Of a stretch of 64,000 nucleotides of DNA, positions 32,126 to 44,722 are shown piece after piece. The notes below the pieces were generated by a model, which searched no databases, was not told the DNA's origin, and worked only from the letters and a program-made list of their open reading frames with translations. Numbering within the stretch: position 1 is the stretch's first letter; every line of letters starts with the position of its first letter. Source of the DNA: Nilaparvata lugens (taxonomy: Eukaryota > Arthropoda > Insecta > Hemiptera > Delphacidae); the NCBI RefSeq assembly GCF_014356525.2, contig NC_052511.1, positions 29,752,437 to 29,816,436 of the forward strand. Direction: 5' to 3'. The position numbers and the translations under genes are program-made.

Positions 32126-33486
32126 CTGTTCACAGAACTACTAGTATATTTTTTAATTTTTATATAATTTTTAGCAGAGCAATAATACCAATTTAGAAGC
32201 ATCTCCCACCAATGCCCAATAACTCAAATTCGTAGGAGAGTAGGTGGTGGGTGAGGTGAGTTTTCAGAGAAGCAGTATTTTGACAAAGCGGTTGAAGATG
32301 AGACATTAATGCAAACTTTATCTGACCGTTTAGGGTGTATTTATTAGACGAATCGACAGTCCTCGAATCCTTCCAGCCACTTGTTTCAGCCAACTTTTTT
32401 AGGCTCTCTCTCAGTATCTCTCGCTCGCTCGCTATACCGACAACCCAGCCTAACCCAACTTAACCATCTCCTGTCTCTGAATGCCAACAAAGTGTCGTGT
32501 AATCTGGTTAATGAAGTGTAAAGCATAGAGATAGCGCCGCAGCGGCATTGGACGAAATTTGGTCGTTTACAGTGATAGAGTAAGGGAAATGGCTTTAGAG
32601 GGGGGAGGGCTGTGTTGGAAATGGTTAGAAGTTGAAGGGGTGGCGTTGTGTAGGTCTATTTATGGTAGTTTATGCCTTCACTCTTCGACTTTGATGCATC
32701 ATGGCGGTAAATTTGGCCATCGCTTGAGAAGTCTCATAAAATTATTCCGTGATCGAGTTCTAATATCAGTATGAATGAGTTATTACTGGTAGAGAATTTA
32801 TATCACAAGTGAGAGTGAAAAGTGAGATTGTAGGTAAGATTATTGAAGTGTCTATCTAATATACTGTCTACCATACCTCTAAATACTTAAGTGTTTCAAT
32901 CACCCATTAATTTTTTTTTCATTTCATTATAATCAACGTATTAATCATTTATGATCCTTTTCATTGTGTCTATTTTTATCATATTCTACGGTAATAAATT
33001 AAAGATACCTAAGACCTCACCAATATTAGGCTCATATATGCTTCGTAATTGAAGCTCTCGACCATCTCCTGTTGAGAGAACAATCATTTCACAGTTAAAA
33101 TGCTTTTCACCAGAACTCACTGAATGCTGGTTCGAAAAGCATTTGCAGCACGGTCTTTGAATTATCTTGTTTTTATTATTTTTTTTTTAATTGAATGAAT
33201 GATAGAATTATCTCAGTTGGTGATTTATATTCAGTACCGGTATCTATGTAACTATTTTCAAGTACCTTGATTCAATTTTGGTACGTAAGATCAGATAGAT
33301 ACGGTATGGCTCTATAGATATATTTCTTTTGTCAAGAAAATACAAGATGATTTGACCTTATTAGACTAGAATATGTTGACACGTGGCACAGCTAGCCAAG
33401 CAAAACTTGTGTGCTAGCTATGAGTTCTTTGTAGATTGAGACTTCAATTCCATGTGCCTATTAATTGAGCCTGTGTATATAAATAA
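32126..33486. other. Unassigned region with a CpG-richer patch
   Basis: 32,400-32,760 is richer in G, C and CpG than its surroundings (CTCGCTCGCTCGC; GCGCCGCAGCGGC). A donor-like GTAG/GTAAGAT follows at 32,833. It could be a promoter or non-coding first exon. The 71-codon frame at 32,559-32,774 has no recognised motif. The rest is AT-rich without features. Confidence 0.25.
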
Positions 33487-33690
33487 TCTATAATATAATA
33501 AAAGAAAGACTCGGCTTATACACGTACGAGATAGGAAATTCACGAATGACACATCATCACATCTGAACTACTGGACTGATCAACTTGAAATTTTGCATAT
33601 AGATTCTTAATTTAACGAGGATGGTCAAGTTTTCAGTTTGCTAAGTTTTCAATTAGTCCCTTGCAGAGCACGGGTTACCTGTTATATAGT
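33487..33690 (+). mobile_element. Short Helitron-like relative, about 200 bp
   Basis: Resembles the last 240 bp of the elements at 11,766 and 47,389: TCTATAATA start, GCTTATACACGTAC, CATCATCACATCTGAACTAC, CTTGAAATTTTGCATATAGA and the ending GAGCACGGGTTACCTG. This suggests the terminal part of the larger copies is an independent small element. Confidence 0.5.
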
Positions 33691-33939
33691 CAACAATATT
33701 TTTATTGATGTTATTGTGCAATGATGATCTCCATAATATGCTTAAAAAATTGAAATATAGTGAGCTTATAAATGTTTTAAATAAATTTTGAATTAATTAT
33801 ATTGCTTTAGATTTTGTTAATTCAAGACATTTCTATTCTGAATTAAAGATGTTTTTTTTCTGAACTGAATAATATATTCTGAATAATATAATCCTGAATA
33901 ATATATTCTGTAATGTTAATTAGTTTGAATATGTATTTG

Positions 33940-34305
33940 AAAATTGGGAGAGATTCTTTTGTTATAACAGCGTTATATATAGATCTCCATCACACTTGTA
34001 CATAACATAATTTTTCATTGATCTGAGGAAGATTTTGGATGATAATTGAAAGTATTTCCACATCGATCTGGGAGATTTGAACATCAACACAAAAGAACCA
34101 AATCAGCACAGGCAACTAGAAGACAATGATAATCTACTCAGTGAATATAGATTCCTACATTGTATAAAGCAGGCAACTCGTAGTGGAAATAATAGCGCTT
34201 CATGTATAGATCATATTCTGATAAAATTTAAAAAAGATATAATACCTACCAATAGTTTTCCCAAATTCTATCCCAGATCATTTTATAAGTATTATGGGGA
34301 TTAAA
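33940..34305 (+). pseudogene. LINE endonuclease fragment
   Basis: The translation reads YRSPS near 33,985, DLGDLNIN near 34,065 and SCIDHILI near 34,205: endonuclease motifs in order, with the expected GDFN changed to GDLN. Stops interrupt the first part. No RT follows. Confidence 0.6.
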
Positions 34306-34621
34306 TATGATGCGGTGAAACACAATCACAACATAAGAAAACCCTAATATGAAAGTATTGATTATGATAAACTTTCATTAGCACTAACGAATGAGACCTG
34401 GAATTCTGTGTACCTGCAGGAATGCGCTCAGAGTGCTTTTTTTTAGAATAGAATAGAATATTCATTTTATTCAACAATAATACAGAAAATTTCCATTCAG
34501 TTGAATAACGTCAGGAAGATTTCCAGTCAAAAAACTTTATAAAAGATAATTCACACGGCAAGCTATTATGTAAATCATACATTAAAATTACATTGGCATA
34601 CATAAATAACATTGAAACATA

Positions 34622-35017
34622 CTACATTCCATTTAAAAATTTGTCAATACTATAGTAACTCTTATCAACTGAGAACCTATATAGGTCTGTTTCAAAGGGA
34701 TGCGTCCTAGGATGTAAATGAGTTGGCAGCCTATTCAATAATTTCACACCAATATAACTGGGCTTTTTCTTATAAAGAGAAAGTCTATGATACTGAACAC
34801 TGATATTATTTCTATGCCTAGTATTATGATGGTGTACATCTGAATTTGTTGTCAAGTTGTTTATATTTTTTACTACTAACATAATTACTTTATAGATGAA
34901 AATACAAGGAACTGTGAGAACTGAAAGATTTCTGAATGCATCTCGGCAAGTGTGGTTAAAGCCTAAACCTGCTAAGTATCTTATTGCCCTTTTCTGCAAA
35001 ATAAATATTTTATTCAT
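34622..35017 (-). pseudogene. LINE ORF2 C-terminus
   Basis: 131 codons with IFILQKRAIRYLAG, LTVPCIFIYKV and NTRHRNNISV. The segment is typical of the region after the RT and resembles that of the 6,842-9,890 LINE. Confidence 0.7.
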
Positions 35018-35275
35018 GTTCTACAAAGTTGTAGCTCCCCAAATTTCAATGCCTTAAGAAATTTGTGAATGAATCAATGCAAAATATAGGACTCTTCCCG
35101 TGTCCAGAGGTACATAGCGTATGATGCTTCGCAGGACAAATAAATTAGTACTTATATGGCTAGCAAGTTGTTCAATATGAGCATCCCAAGAAAGGCTTCT
35201 GTCAATTACCAGACCTAGATAAGATTTGCTTCTGTGACATTTTCTACCTTTGAGTCTCCAATATTAATGACCGGT

Positions 35276-36150
35276 TCAAAGAAATAATTTTTTAAACCAA
35301 ATTGCATATATTATATTTAGGCTACTCTTATTTGGATTGACTGACAAAAACGACTCATTATAATATTGAACAATGAGGTTTGTAAGAGTGTTGGCATTTA
35401 TTTCAAGTTCATTGAGGCTCTTATCATTAAACATCAGGGTTGTATCGTCGGCATACAGAGTAACATTAACACCTACTGGGACAGATGATTGCAGATCATT
35501 GGTGTACAACACAAAAAGCAAAGGTCCTTGTGGTACACCTCTTGTGACCCTGAGAGGCATTGAATCAGCTATCTGGGTATCAGAATTTATTGTAACATAT
35601 TGATAGCGGTTGGACAAGTAAGACTTGATCAAATTACCCCCAACACCTCTTATTCCGACGTTTGAAATCCTACTGATAAGGGATTTGATATCAAAACTAT
35701 CAAATGCTTTAGATAAGTCTAATAGCACCCGATTATGTGATCTCCTTTATCAGTCTTATCTATGATACCTTCAATGAACGATACAGCGGCAGATATAGTA
35801 GATTTCCCCCTCACAAAGCCATTCTTGCAGGAAGATATTAAATCAAATCTCTCCAGATAGTTCATAATCCTGTTATATATCAATTTCTCAAAAATATTGG
35901 AAAAAGCTGACAAAATGGAAATAGGTCTGTAAATTAATTATAAATATCATTTCTGACACCATTTTTGAATAGTGGTTTAACTTTGGCTATTTTGAGTAAA
36001 TCCGGAAAAATGCCTGTTTGAAGAGTGTTATTAATTATGAAAACTAGAGGTTCGACTATTTGATTGCAACATGCTTTAACTATGCTGATTGGAATATTAT
36101 CGAACCCTACACTACTTTTTGTTCTGATACTTTTTATTATATCAAGTATT
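35276..36150 (-). pseudogene. LINE reverse transcriptase, broken
   Basis: Frames 35,719-35,913 and 35,276-35,728 give ISAFSNIFEKLIYNR, SCKNGFVRGKSTISA, LLDLSKAFDSFD, GVPQGPLLFVLYTNDL and catalytic LYADDTTLMF. The catalytic aspartates remain. A frameshift near 35,725 splits the palm, and the fingers region before 35,913 has stops. Confidence 0.8.
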
Positions 36151-36222
36151 TCTATTATCTGTTGGAAAAAAGTAGAGACAGTTTCCTAGAAAAAGAAGCA
36201 TTGTCATTATTCTTACTTGAGT

Positions 36223-37540
36223 TTAATATACGGTATTCAAAGTTGGTGCCATTGAAATAAAATAATTATTAAAAGCGTTAGCAATTTCTTTAGGATCTGA
36301 AGAGATTTCTCCATTTTGTTCTAGCTCTATATTCGGTTGCAGTTTTTTTCTTTTGCCTCTGAGTTCATTTATTATTTCCCAGCTTTTCTTAGATTTATTT
36401 GGTGCACTTAAAATTGAATTACTAATAAATTGTTTTTTGGCTTGTATAACCTCACTGTCATAATTTTGTTGAATTCGTTTTATCAGCTCCCTATCAACTA
36501 TTTCTCCATTATCTATTTTGATCTTAACTAATTTTAATATGTTTCTTATCTGAATAATTTCTTCCGTAATCCAATATCCTTTCATTTTCCTTTTATTTTG
36601 CTTCCTTCTATACGATTGTTTTAAAGTAGAGTTCACATTCATGTGATTAAGAAAAATTTCATGAAACTGCTTGAATTGTGAGTTTACATCTGATTTTTCA
36701 TAAACAGACAACCAAGACTCCATACTCAATGAACTTATCATCTTACTAATATTCTTCTGAGAGCAGCTGAACACAGGAGCGTTAAACGGTATCCGACTTG
36801 CTTTAAATCTACCAGAAACATGAGATAATTGTAGATAGTAAAACTGTGCAGTATGGTCCGACAACAAAGTGTGTACTACTTGCGCAACATATGATTCACA
36901 ATTAATATTTGTTATTATGTTGTCGATGGCTGTCCAACTATATCTTGTAATTATTGTTGGATCTTTTACACTGCAGTGTAAATCAAACTGATGTAGAACA
37001 TTAATTAACTTTCTACGATTGGGAGAATTATTCAAAATATCTATGTTATAATCACCGGCAACAATAATCCTATCAGAAACATTTTTTTAAAATTCTATCA
37101 AACAGTATTTCAAGCCGCTCAAAAAATACATTTGTGTCTCCACTTGGAGATCTATACAGGCCCATAACAACATAACAGTCCTTACCTTTATAAAACTTGA
37201 AATCACACACTTCAATATTTCTAGTGCTACATAAACCACCTATATTCAGTTTGCTGAACTCAGAGGAAGTAATGTCTGAAAACCTACGACTTACAAATAC
37301 AGCTACGCCTCCTCAGATCATCTTTACAAAAACAACAGACTAGAAGCATATCACTGATTATTAGAGAAGCTATTTCATATTCTTTCAGACCATGTTCACT
37401 CAATACAAGAATGTCTGGTTGTTCTTCTTCAACCAGATTGTCTAAAAGGTTCAACTTACTAATAACTCCATCAATATTTTGATGAATTATTTTCAAACTA
37501 TTTGAACAGTTCAGAATATTCAAGTGCTCAGAACTAATAT
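36223..37540 (-). pseudogene. LINE endonuclease and linker, broken
   Basis: 37,284-37,523 carries IIHQNIDGVISKLNLL and PDILVLSEHGLK, the start of the endonuclease. The middle (37,050-37,260) reads YRSPSGDTN across a damaged frame. 36,223-37,035 has LSDHTAQF, the end motif, then a linker with WEIINELRGK and IANAFNNYF, as found before LINE RTs. Confidence 0.75.
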
Positions 37541-37645
37541 CAATATTTCTATTATTCTGCGAATCTAAGTTAATTTTTTGGTGGACACAAGTAATATTAA
37601 ATTCGTCTTGTTTGGAAGTGAATTGACTCTTGCCCTTATTACAAT

Positions 37646-38396
37646 TTAAACCCCTAAAAGATGTCCCCTATCATCATAATGCCCGTCACACAATTCAATA
37701 ACCTGATTATTATCATTATTATGGAACATTTCGCTTAGTCTAATTATTTCATCTCGGACATATTTTTTCCCTTCTAAATTTAAATGTTGCTCATGTTTTG
37801 TGTGCATGTCTCTACTAGTCCTACTCAAATCTAAAATCTTAACATTGTTGAAACGCACTGACAAGTCATTAATTCGTTCATTCGTTTCATCTATTTCGAC
37901 GTTCACACATGAACTGTTCATCAGATCGAATCGATGCGGTAGGTTAGCGATAACATTCGTGTCTTGAAGGCTGTTGATCGTTCGTTTTATCGATTTCACT
38001 GCGTTTTTTGCTTCATTACACGAAACTTCATTCGTACCACTTATTATAACCACTGTATCCTTTTTTTGTGAATGATTCGCATTGTTCAACACAGCTCTCC
38101 AGGATAGCTTTAGATTTTGCTCCGGACTTTATACATCCATAAACATTTAAATTTGATGATATGGAGTTGATCAAGAGTGGGATATTCCTACGATGACTAT
38201 CACTGTAGATGTTCATATTCGCATAGGTTGATTTTATATTAGAGTTAATGACAGTCTTCTCTACCCTGCCCCGATGTTTTCGACCCTTTTCACCCTTATT
38301 ACGATCATTACAACGATCTATGAGGTTTCCGAGTCGTGAATTATTATCACTAGACCTGGACTCTGACAAAGTTAAGTACCGTACATCACTCTCCAT
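37646..38396 (-). pseudogene. LINE ORF1 esterase-like domain
   Basis: Two overlapping frames. The first (38,028-38,396) contains IYSDSHRRNIPLLINS, a GDSL/SGNH-type serine block, and CIKSGAKSK. The second (37,646-38,092) continues with TVVIISGTNEV, the Gly and Asn block, and ends with QHLNLEGKKYV, containing the catalytic His region. SGNH esterase domains occur in ORF1 of some CR1/L2-type LINEs (established knowledge). A frameshift near 38,060 splits the domain. Confidence 0.7.
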
Positions 38397-38495
38397 TTCT
38401 TTGCCTCCTCTGTAGACAACAAATATTCATCCCGTAGCGTCTTATTGTCGGCCTCTATACTTCAATTGTCGTCGACATGGATGCCAATTGGTCGT

Positions 38496-38696
38496 TTAGT
38501 GATGCAATCTGTGATTGAAAAAACCTATATTTTCATCAGTTTGAGAAGACCCCTCATTGGTTTGTTTTTCCGTAGTCAGTTCCAGTATTCTGATGTCATT
38601 CGACATAGACCTCTCGATTGCAGCATCACATTGAGTCCTTAAGCGCTCATTCTCCATTAACAGGTTGTCTCTTTGGAGCATTAACTCCTTAATCAT
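38496..38696 (-). pseudogene. LINE ORF1 coiled-coil piece
   Basis: MLQRDNLLMENERLRTQCDA has leucine/heptad spacing typical of the coiled coil in LINE ORF1 proteins that trimerise. It lies between the zinc-finger and esterase segments, in the expected order. Confidence 0.55.
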
Positions 38697-38746
38697 TGAA
38701 CTTTGTTAATTTGGTTCGATTCCCTCCAAATTGTTGTCCCTTTCAT

Positions 38747-38941
38747 CTATAGACAATTAATCAGAATACTCTTATCCTTATTTGTCATATCTGGAGTAGA
38801 ACAGTAAGCAATTGAGATAGAATCATTTTTGGAACTTGGAACGGGATGACTATGATTAGCAGATGATAGATCAACTATGACATTTACTGACTTATCAGTC
38901 ACTAGTTGTGCTTTACAAGCCTTGTCCAAACATCGCCACAA
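38747..38941 (-). pseudogene. FLYWCH-like zinc finger piece of LINE ORF1
   Basis: WRCLDKACKAQLVT then SSANHSHPVP fits the second half of a FLYWCH finger (W-x-C, C-x-A, then H-x-H). The N-terminal half is cut off at the element boundary. FLYWCH fingers are best known from MULE-type transposases and chromatin proteins; presence in a LINE ORF1 is inferred from position directly before the coiled coil and esterase. Confidence 0.55.
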
Positions 38942-39445
38942 AATTCTCTTTGAAGAGAATGATAGAAATATTGAAGAACTACACAGAAGAATGTAAAGTT
39001 ATTAATAGAGTATCACACACATAAAGAAAAAATAAGCCTTGGATCACAAATGGATTAATTATATCAATAAGGAAGAAAGTTAATTACACAGACAAAGTAA
39101 GAATAATACAGCGAATCTACAGCTTAGAGAGTATTATAGAAGGTACAGAAATTTCCAGCAACTCTAAGCAAACATGGGAAGTAACAAGAGAAATAACTGA
39201 AGTGCAACGGTCAAGAACACAGATTCACCAAAATCAACTAGGAAGGGAGAGAATTGAAATTGGGAGATGATGATAAGGATATGGCAAATTCTTTCAATCA
39301 ATTTTTTATTAATATTGGATTAAAACTGGCCCAGGACATCCTAAATAGTGATTGTTATGGCGCAGATGAGCATGCGGCAGCTGATCAAGGAGTCTGCCGG
39401 TCATTATTCTTTGCACCTGTCAGTGAGGACGAAATTATATAAAAC
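38941..39445 (+). pseudogene. LINE endonuclease-RT linker fragment
   Basis: KPWITNGLI near 39,036, SNSKQTWEVTREI near 39,155 and KDMANSFNQFFINIGLKLA at 39,275-39,330 are typical of the linker before LINE RTs. It is in the opposite orientation to the preceding LINE. The frame is broken. Confidence 0.6.
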
Positions 39446-40186
39446 ATAAAATAGTCTTAAGCTAATGTCACCAACCGTATTTGAGATTACTCAAATAAAG
39501 CTGCTTAACACTATAGGAAGCTAATGCTGGTCATGAGGGCCAGTGAATTTTGGCAATCTTGGTTGAAAGAAAAGAATATAACCAAAGTCCAATTGAATCT
39601 TATATATTTTTTATAATAAGAAATTTAAATATACTCAAATATTCATAACATCTTTCAAAATAATTCGGTTACATAATTTTGATATTTAAAATAATTAAGT
39701 TACAAAGTCTATATGAAAAACCCGGATATTGAAGATTCTGGTGAAGTGTAGAGAAACGCAGATATACGAAGTTAATTCATTATAAAACTCGATGAACTTG
39801 GCTGAATTGCTAACAAAGTGTTAATAATGAAATGTTCTGCTTACCGCACTGATTGTAGATTGAAATATAACTAGGTACAAATTAATACTTATACTCTTCT
39901 GCTTTATGTCATTGTGTTTTTCCTGAGAAAATCCAACTGGGTTATTACAAGATTCAATCAGACATTAGATAATAATTATATATGCTCCCTTAGCATAGTT
40001 GAAGAAAATAAAAATATAAATAATAATGCCGAAACATTATTGAAAGAATGAAGAATCAGTATGCAAAAGTTTGAGGCGTTTCATCATGATTCAGAACAAG
40101 AAGTGCAAGTCAGAGCTTCCTACAGCTGACGAAGGCAAGAGTACAATCAGACAGTCATACCACTCTAACAAAACATAATCAATAAT
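39446..40186. other. Unassigned spacer
   Basis: AT-rich; nothing recognised. Confidence 0.3.
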
Positions 40187-40528
40187 TTGAGAAAAATAAA
40201 AAGCAAGATGAAAATCTCGAAAGAATCATCCAAAATGAGAAAAAAAAAGATAGAATGATCAATTATAACATTTTTTTGAAAAAAATATCAACACCCAGTC
40301 AGCAGTAAGGCTTGATTCAAGGCTTGAATTAGAAGCAGCCTTCACTTGTCAATCAAGGCTGAAGTTGAATCCAGCTGAAAACGATCTTGCTTGACATTCA
40401 ACTCGAAGTCCCCTTGAATTTGAGAAAAAATAAAAAGCAAGATGGAAATCTCGAAAGAATCGTCCAAAATGAGAAGAAAAAAATAGAATGATCAATTAAT
40501 AACATTTATTTGAAAAAAATATCAACAC
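40187..40528. repeat. Two tandem 107-bp units
   Basis: The stretch with AGCAAGATGAAAATCTCGAA and GATCAATTATAACATTT at 40,187-40,293 recurs at 40,420-40,528 with few changes. The spacer between them is rich in AAGGCTTGA motifs. Confidence 0.75.
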
Positions 40529-40611
40529 TTTTAAAAATGCACTAAGAAGAAGAAAATAGTTTTTTTTATCACACTTGGTTAAAAAAATTTTCACTTCATA
40601 TCCCTGAGAGA
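40519..40611. repeat. Inverted repeat, left arm
   Basis: About 93 bp that are the inverse of 44,723-44,820, with AATGCACTAAGAAGAAGAAA and CACTTCATATCCCTG as markers. The arms enclose 4.1 kb without a transposase. Confidence 0.65.
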
Positions 40612-41160
40612 AAAATTCTAATGTAATAGTGTGAATATTGAGTGGGTATTATTGTAGTTGTTTGTGTATATCTTATATTATTTTTCAGGTTTTTGAACTG
40701 AAATTAAATTTGATTTTACTGTTTGTTGAACCCTGCGTTTTTAGTGTGAAAATTGACTCTGTCTTGTTTGAATTTGCTAACTTGTTGCTTAGTTGTCAAA
40801 ATTAAAGCAATTTTTGTGCATTTTCCAAGTGCAGTTTCAATTTCATGTCGAAAAAGCCACTGTATTTGAAAATTGTACGAGCTTTTTGCAGCTTTGGCTT
40901 TTCCACTGGAAGTTATGCTCAACGCTCGATGAGGGGAAATAATTTTCAGTGAAAAGGCCACAGTTTGAATTGAGATGTAACTGGGAAAACATGTAACAGT
41001 GTGCGAGCCTCGGTCCTCTGATTGGGCCCATTTCCCATTCAGAGGGACAAACTGTTAAGTTTCCAGCTTGTAAAAATAAATATTGTTACAATAGTGAGTG
41101 ATGAGAATTATGCGAATTAGCCTGAGAAGTTAGCCTGTTGTGAAAATGGATTTTGCTGTT

Positions 41161-41371
41161 TTGCTTTTCTGTGTTGTGTTGTGTCGACTCTGTAAGTGTG
41201 TGTGTAGAAGCTATGATCCTAAGAATAACAACAATTTTCCTGGAGTATCAGCTTAGTTCATGACCCTTGCTTTTCTGCGTTGTGTAGTGTCGACTCTGTA
41301 AGTGTGTGTGTAGAAGTTGTGGTACTGAGAAGATCAACAATTTTCCTGGAGGAGCAGTCTGGTTCACGACC
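41161..41371. repeat. 107-bp tandem duplication
   Basis: TTGCTTTTCTG, GTGTCGACTCTGTAAGTGTG and CAACAATTTTCCTGGAG occur in both units (41,161-41,267 and 41,268-41,371), with about 15% differences. Confidence 0.85.
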
Positions 41372-42496
41372 TTATAAGGCAAGGAATTTATAGCTGTCAA
41401 GGAAAAATAGCTGTCACTTGGTGGGAGAATGTATCTTAAATTGTAGTTGTAACGTTCCTTTCTATTGGTGGAAATTTTTCTAGAAAATAGTAACTGCCAA
41501 TCACAGTTAACGTTGGTTAGGTCTATAGTATGGACGATCACACAGCTGTCCACCTCAAGACGAGAAAAGCGAAGTGGATTCACTCAGCGTCTGGCCTCCG
41601 TCATAAGCAGTACAAAATGTAGTCTGATCAATATTTTGTGTTAATCATGGCTTCCATGCCAGCTTTAGGCCTTTTTAGTATTTGGCTCTGGAACCTTTTG
41701 TTCCAGTAGCATTTTTAGTTTTTTCCGCCTCAGTAGTTGCTTTAATTAAGAAGAGAGAGAGTATCAAATTGTCACCTCACAATGGAGATTTTCCTCCTAT
41801 AACCGCTACTAAAGGTACGTCATAGATTTATAATATAATTAAGGAAATGATTATCGATGAAAGCTTCCATCAGAATGTTAAATTTGTTGTGATAGATACA
41901 TTTGAGTGTAATATGTAGAAATGTAGAGTACCTATTAGAAGAAGGAATTGAGAATGATATTTTTGATTTTAAATTATTTTTTGGAGAGGAAGCTATTAAC
42001 CTAAATTTCAATTACTGTTGTTTAAATCCAAATTGACTGATGTTTATAGTATATTATTATGAGTTCTATCAGTATTTTTGTTATAGATTTATTGGTCTTT
42101 TTGATTCTAATGAAAAGCTTTCTTGATTATTTAGGAAACACCTATCATGTAATTTATTCTTTTAAATTACACCATATATGTGATTTATGTAAGAGAACTG
42201 ACTAAACTAACAACAATACTCGAAATACCTTATTATGAAGTAATTCAATCAACTTGTGAATTATGTAGGCCTATTATGGAATACTATGTACTCATCGCTT
42301 TGTGTATAGGGCGTAACCCTTATTACAAATAAATTCTATTCTATTAAATCAAGAGATTGAAGTAGGTAATGCCTATTTATGTTTTAAAGTAATAAGTATT
42401 GATTTGAGTTTTATATAACCTAAAGTAGGTTGATTTTATTATATAACTGAAGTTAAGTTAATTTGTATTATCCTAGTTTATTTTTTTATTCTAACA

Positions 42497-42590
42497 GCGG
42501 TGAAAGTACGAGAACATCAAAGTACGGGATCATCGAAGTATGGGTTCATCAAAGTATGGGATCAATGTACGATTTCATCAAGGTACTGGT
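42497..42590. repeat. Minisatellite, about 17-bp units
   Basis: Repeats of the form GTACGGGATCATCGAA / GTATGGGTTCATCAAA / GTATGGGATCAATG / GTACGATTTCATCAAG, four to five units. Confidence 0.75.
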
Positions 42591-44722
42591 CCATGAATAT
42601 CTCGTGAACGTGTGTCTTTAAGCTGCTGAGACGCCTCTGAATCGATGGCAGTCCTAGAAGCTTGGGGTATGCTGTCTCCTGATGGTAGAGCTCAATCACC
42701 GAGCCTAAATTTGAGTTGAAGAAACAGCTTTGAGGTAACAACCTTTTTTCCAAAATTAAACGAACGTCCCAGGAAGGTCCCAGGAACTCCGGATGTGACA
42801 GAATGAGTTTTAGGAATTATAGACTTTCAAAAAGGGAGGGGTGTAAAACGTGCGGAATTAGACTTTTGTTAAATCATAATTTTGAGATATTATTGGGATT
42901 GGATAGATTACTAATTTTATTAATTTTGGTTTGAGTAATAGATTTTCGGTTGTATCTTTACATTGAAATGTGAGGCCATATTTTCTCTGTAAGGATCCAG
43001 CTGGGAATTTCAGTTTTCTTTAAATTTATATTTTAATCTACTAAGCTACTAAAGTTGAATTAGTATACGAAATGTTTAAAGGTCCCTTATTGATAAATTA
43101 ATGTTTTAAAATAATTCTCATCTTAAAGTTGTAAAGGATCAAATGAAGTTTCAAGGACCCTAACCTTTTCTAAATTGGTTTTGATGACATATATTTTTGA
43201 ATAGTTTTTCCAAGGTAGTATTCCATGATGTGATACTTGAGGAATATTTGTCTTTGCAGCTTTCATGATATAAAGATACAGAATAGCTATTATTGGGGAT
43301 CATTAATATTTGATAATGTTTTGATAGTGTTTTAAAGTTTCCAAGTGTGTTCTAAATTTGATGTTCTAAGTATTTTATGAATTTTATGTGGATCTTTTCT
43401 TAAAATATTTATTGTTATTTATGATTAACTTCTGAGTCATATCTATGATAATTTTAAATTCTTCTTTTGAAATTAGAGTCCTTTAAGCTTCTTATGATTC
43501 AATCTAAAACGTTTCCAATGTAAAGCAGACAAAGTAGGTTATTACCAAATTATCTATATCAGAGATAACTTTCTAAATTTTAGTAATTTTATTTTCGGTT
43601 TTCATGATGTAACTTCCTTTTGTTTTATTAATTGTTGAATTTAACTGTAAGAGGTGACAATATAGTTGATACCTTCTCTCTATTTCGTTGTCTCTCTTGT
43701 CATTTCTGGTTTCCCGTTCTCTAGCACTAGGTATGTTTATCAAGCATCCCTTTTATTAAGTTATATTGTGTGTGCTTCTAAATTCTGAATTCAAAATTAA
43801 CTTTCTAAATTCATAGCACGGCACAAGCTATCAGTAATTTTTATCTAGATGAATAGGAAACCAAATTTTATATAGTTTGTGGGAGTGGAATCAGAAAATT
43901 ATTTGTGCGTGTGAGTTCAAGTAGTGAGTTTTATTAAAGCGTATGTGAGTGTTTCTGAAGAGTCCAAATTTGAATATTGTTAAAATGGTGAGTGCCGAAC
44001 TTTTGTTGTTTTTCTTATTAAGCTCAAAATTTAGTTTCATAGAATGACCGAGGCCCAAATTCAAATGCAGCACGTTAACAGGTTCCCAAAATGTATCAAT
44101 TAAAAATTGAGTAGGCCTATGTCTTATTGACCTGAATCGATTGCTGAATAACTTTGTTCAGTTTGAAAATTTGACATGTTACCTGACTTTCATTAATTCG
44201 TTTTAGACTTCAATAAACCTGAAGTTGAATTTTATTAGTATTTTTCATTGAAGTTCCTGGCTCGTAGTTGCTAGTTGCTATAATAGGTGACAATTTATGA
44301 TAATGATGATAATCTGTGCATTTGAATGAACGATTCCACTAAAAACTCCCAACCAATCAAGGATTCAACTAGAGATTTGATAGCATAATTTTGGTAAATA
44401 TTATAGAAGAGAAGAAACAACCCACTCCGTTTACATTGGTAGCCAGCGGTGGTATTGTCTGCAAGAATGACTATCGAACCACATGTATTCTTATATATTT
44501 CATATTCTGGAAGGTTAACTCAATAGAGACAAATATGTCACCGGTTGCAGAAATGATGTCAGGTGTGGTGTAGGGTTAAAAATACCTCCACCGGTTACAC
44601 TAATTACAAGTCAAACAATAAAAATTGTGGCTTGAACTTGATTAAGCTTCAATATCGGGGTACCAAGCTTCGCTAAGTGTGAGCCATATTTTTTATCGTT
44701 TGACTTGTAATTAGACATTTTT

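Larger units (their letters stand above)
34438..38941 (-). mobile_element. LINE with FLYWCH/esterase ORF1, decayed
   Basis: A 4.5-kb minus-strand LINE. From 5' to 3': ORF1 pieces (37,646-38,941), endonuclease (about 36,850-37,540), linker (36,223-36,850), reverse transcriptase (about 35,276-36,150), C-terminus (34,622-35,017) and a 3' UTR ending in AATAAAATGAATATTCTATT and more ATTCT units at 34,440-34,470. At least six frame breaks. The 5' end is cut at 38,941 by another LINE fragment. Confidence 0.8.
40612..44722. other. Unassigned region between inverted arms
   Basis: Mostly AT-rich and non-coding. It holds a 107-bp tandem duplication (41,161-41,371) and a short minisatellite (42,497-42,590). 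AATAAATTCTATTCTATT at 42,327-42,345 looks like the 3' tail of a LINE fragment. No gene recognised. Confidence 0.35.
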
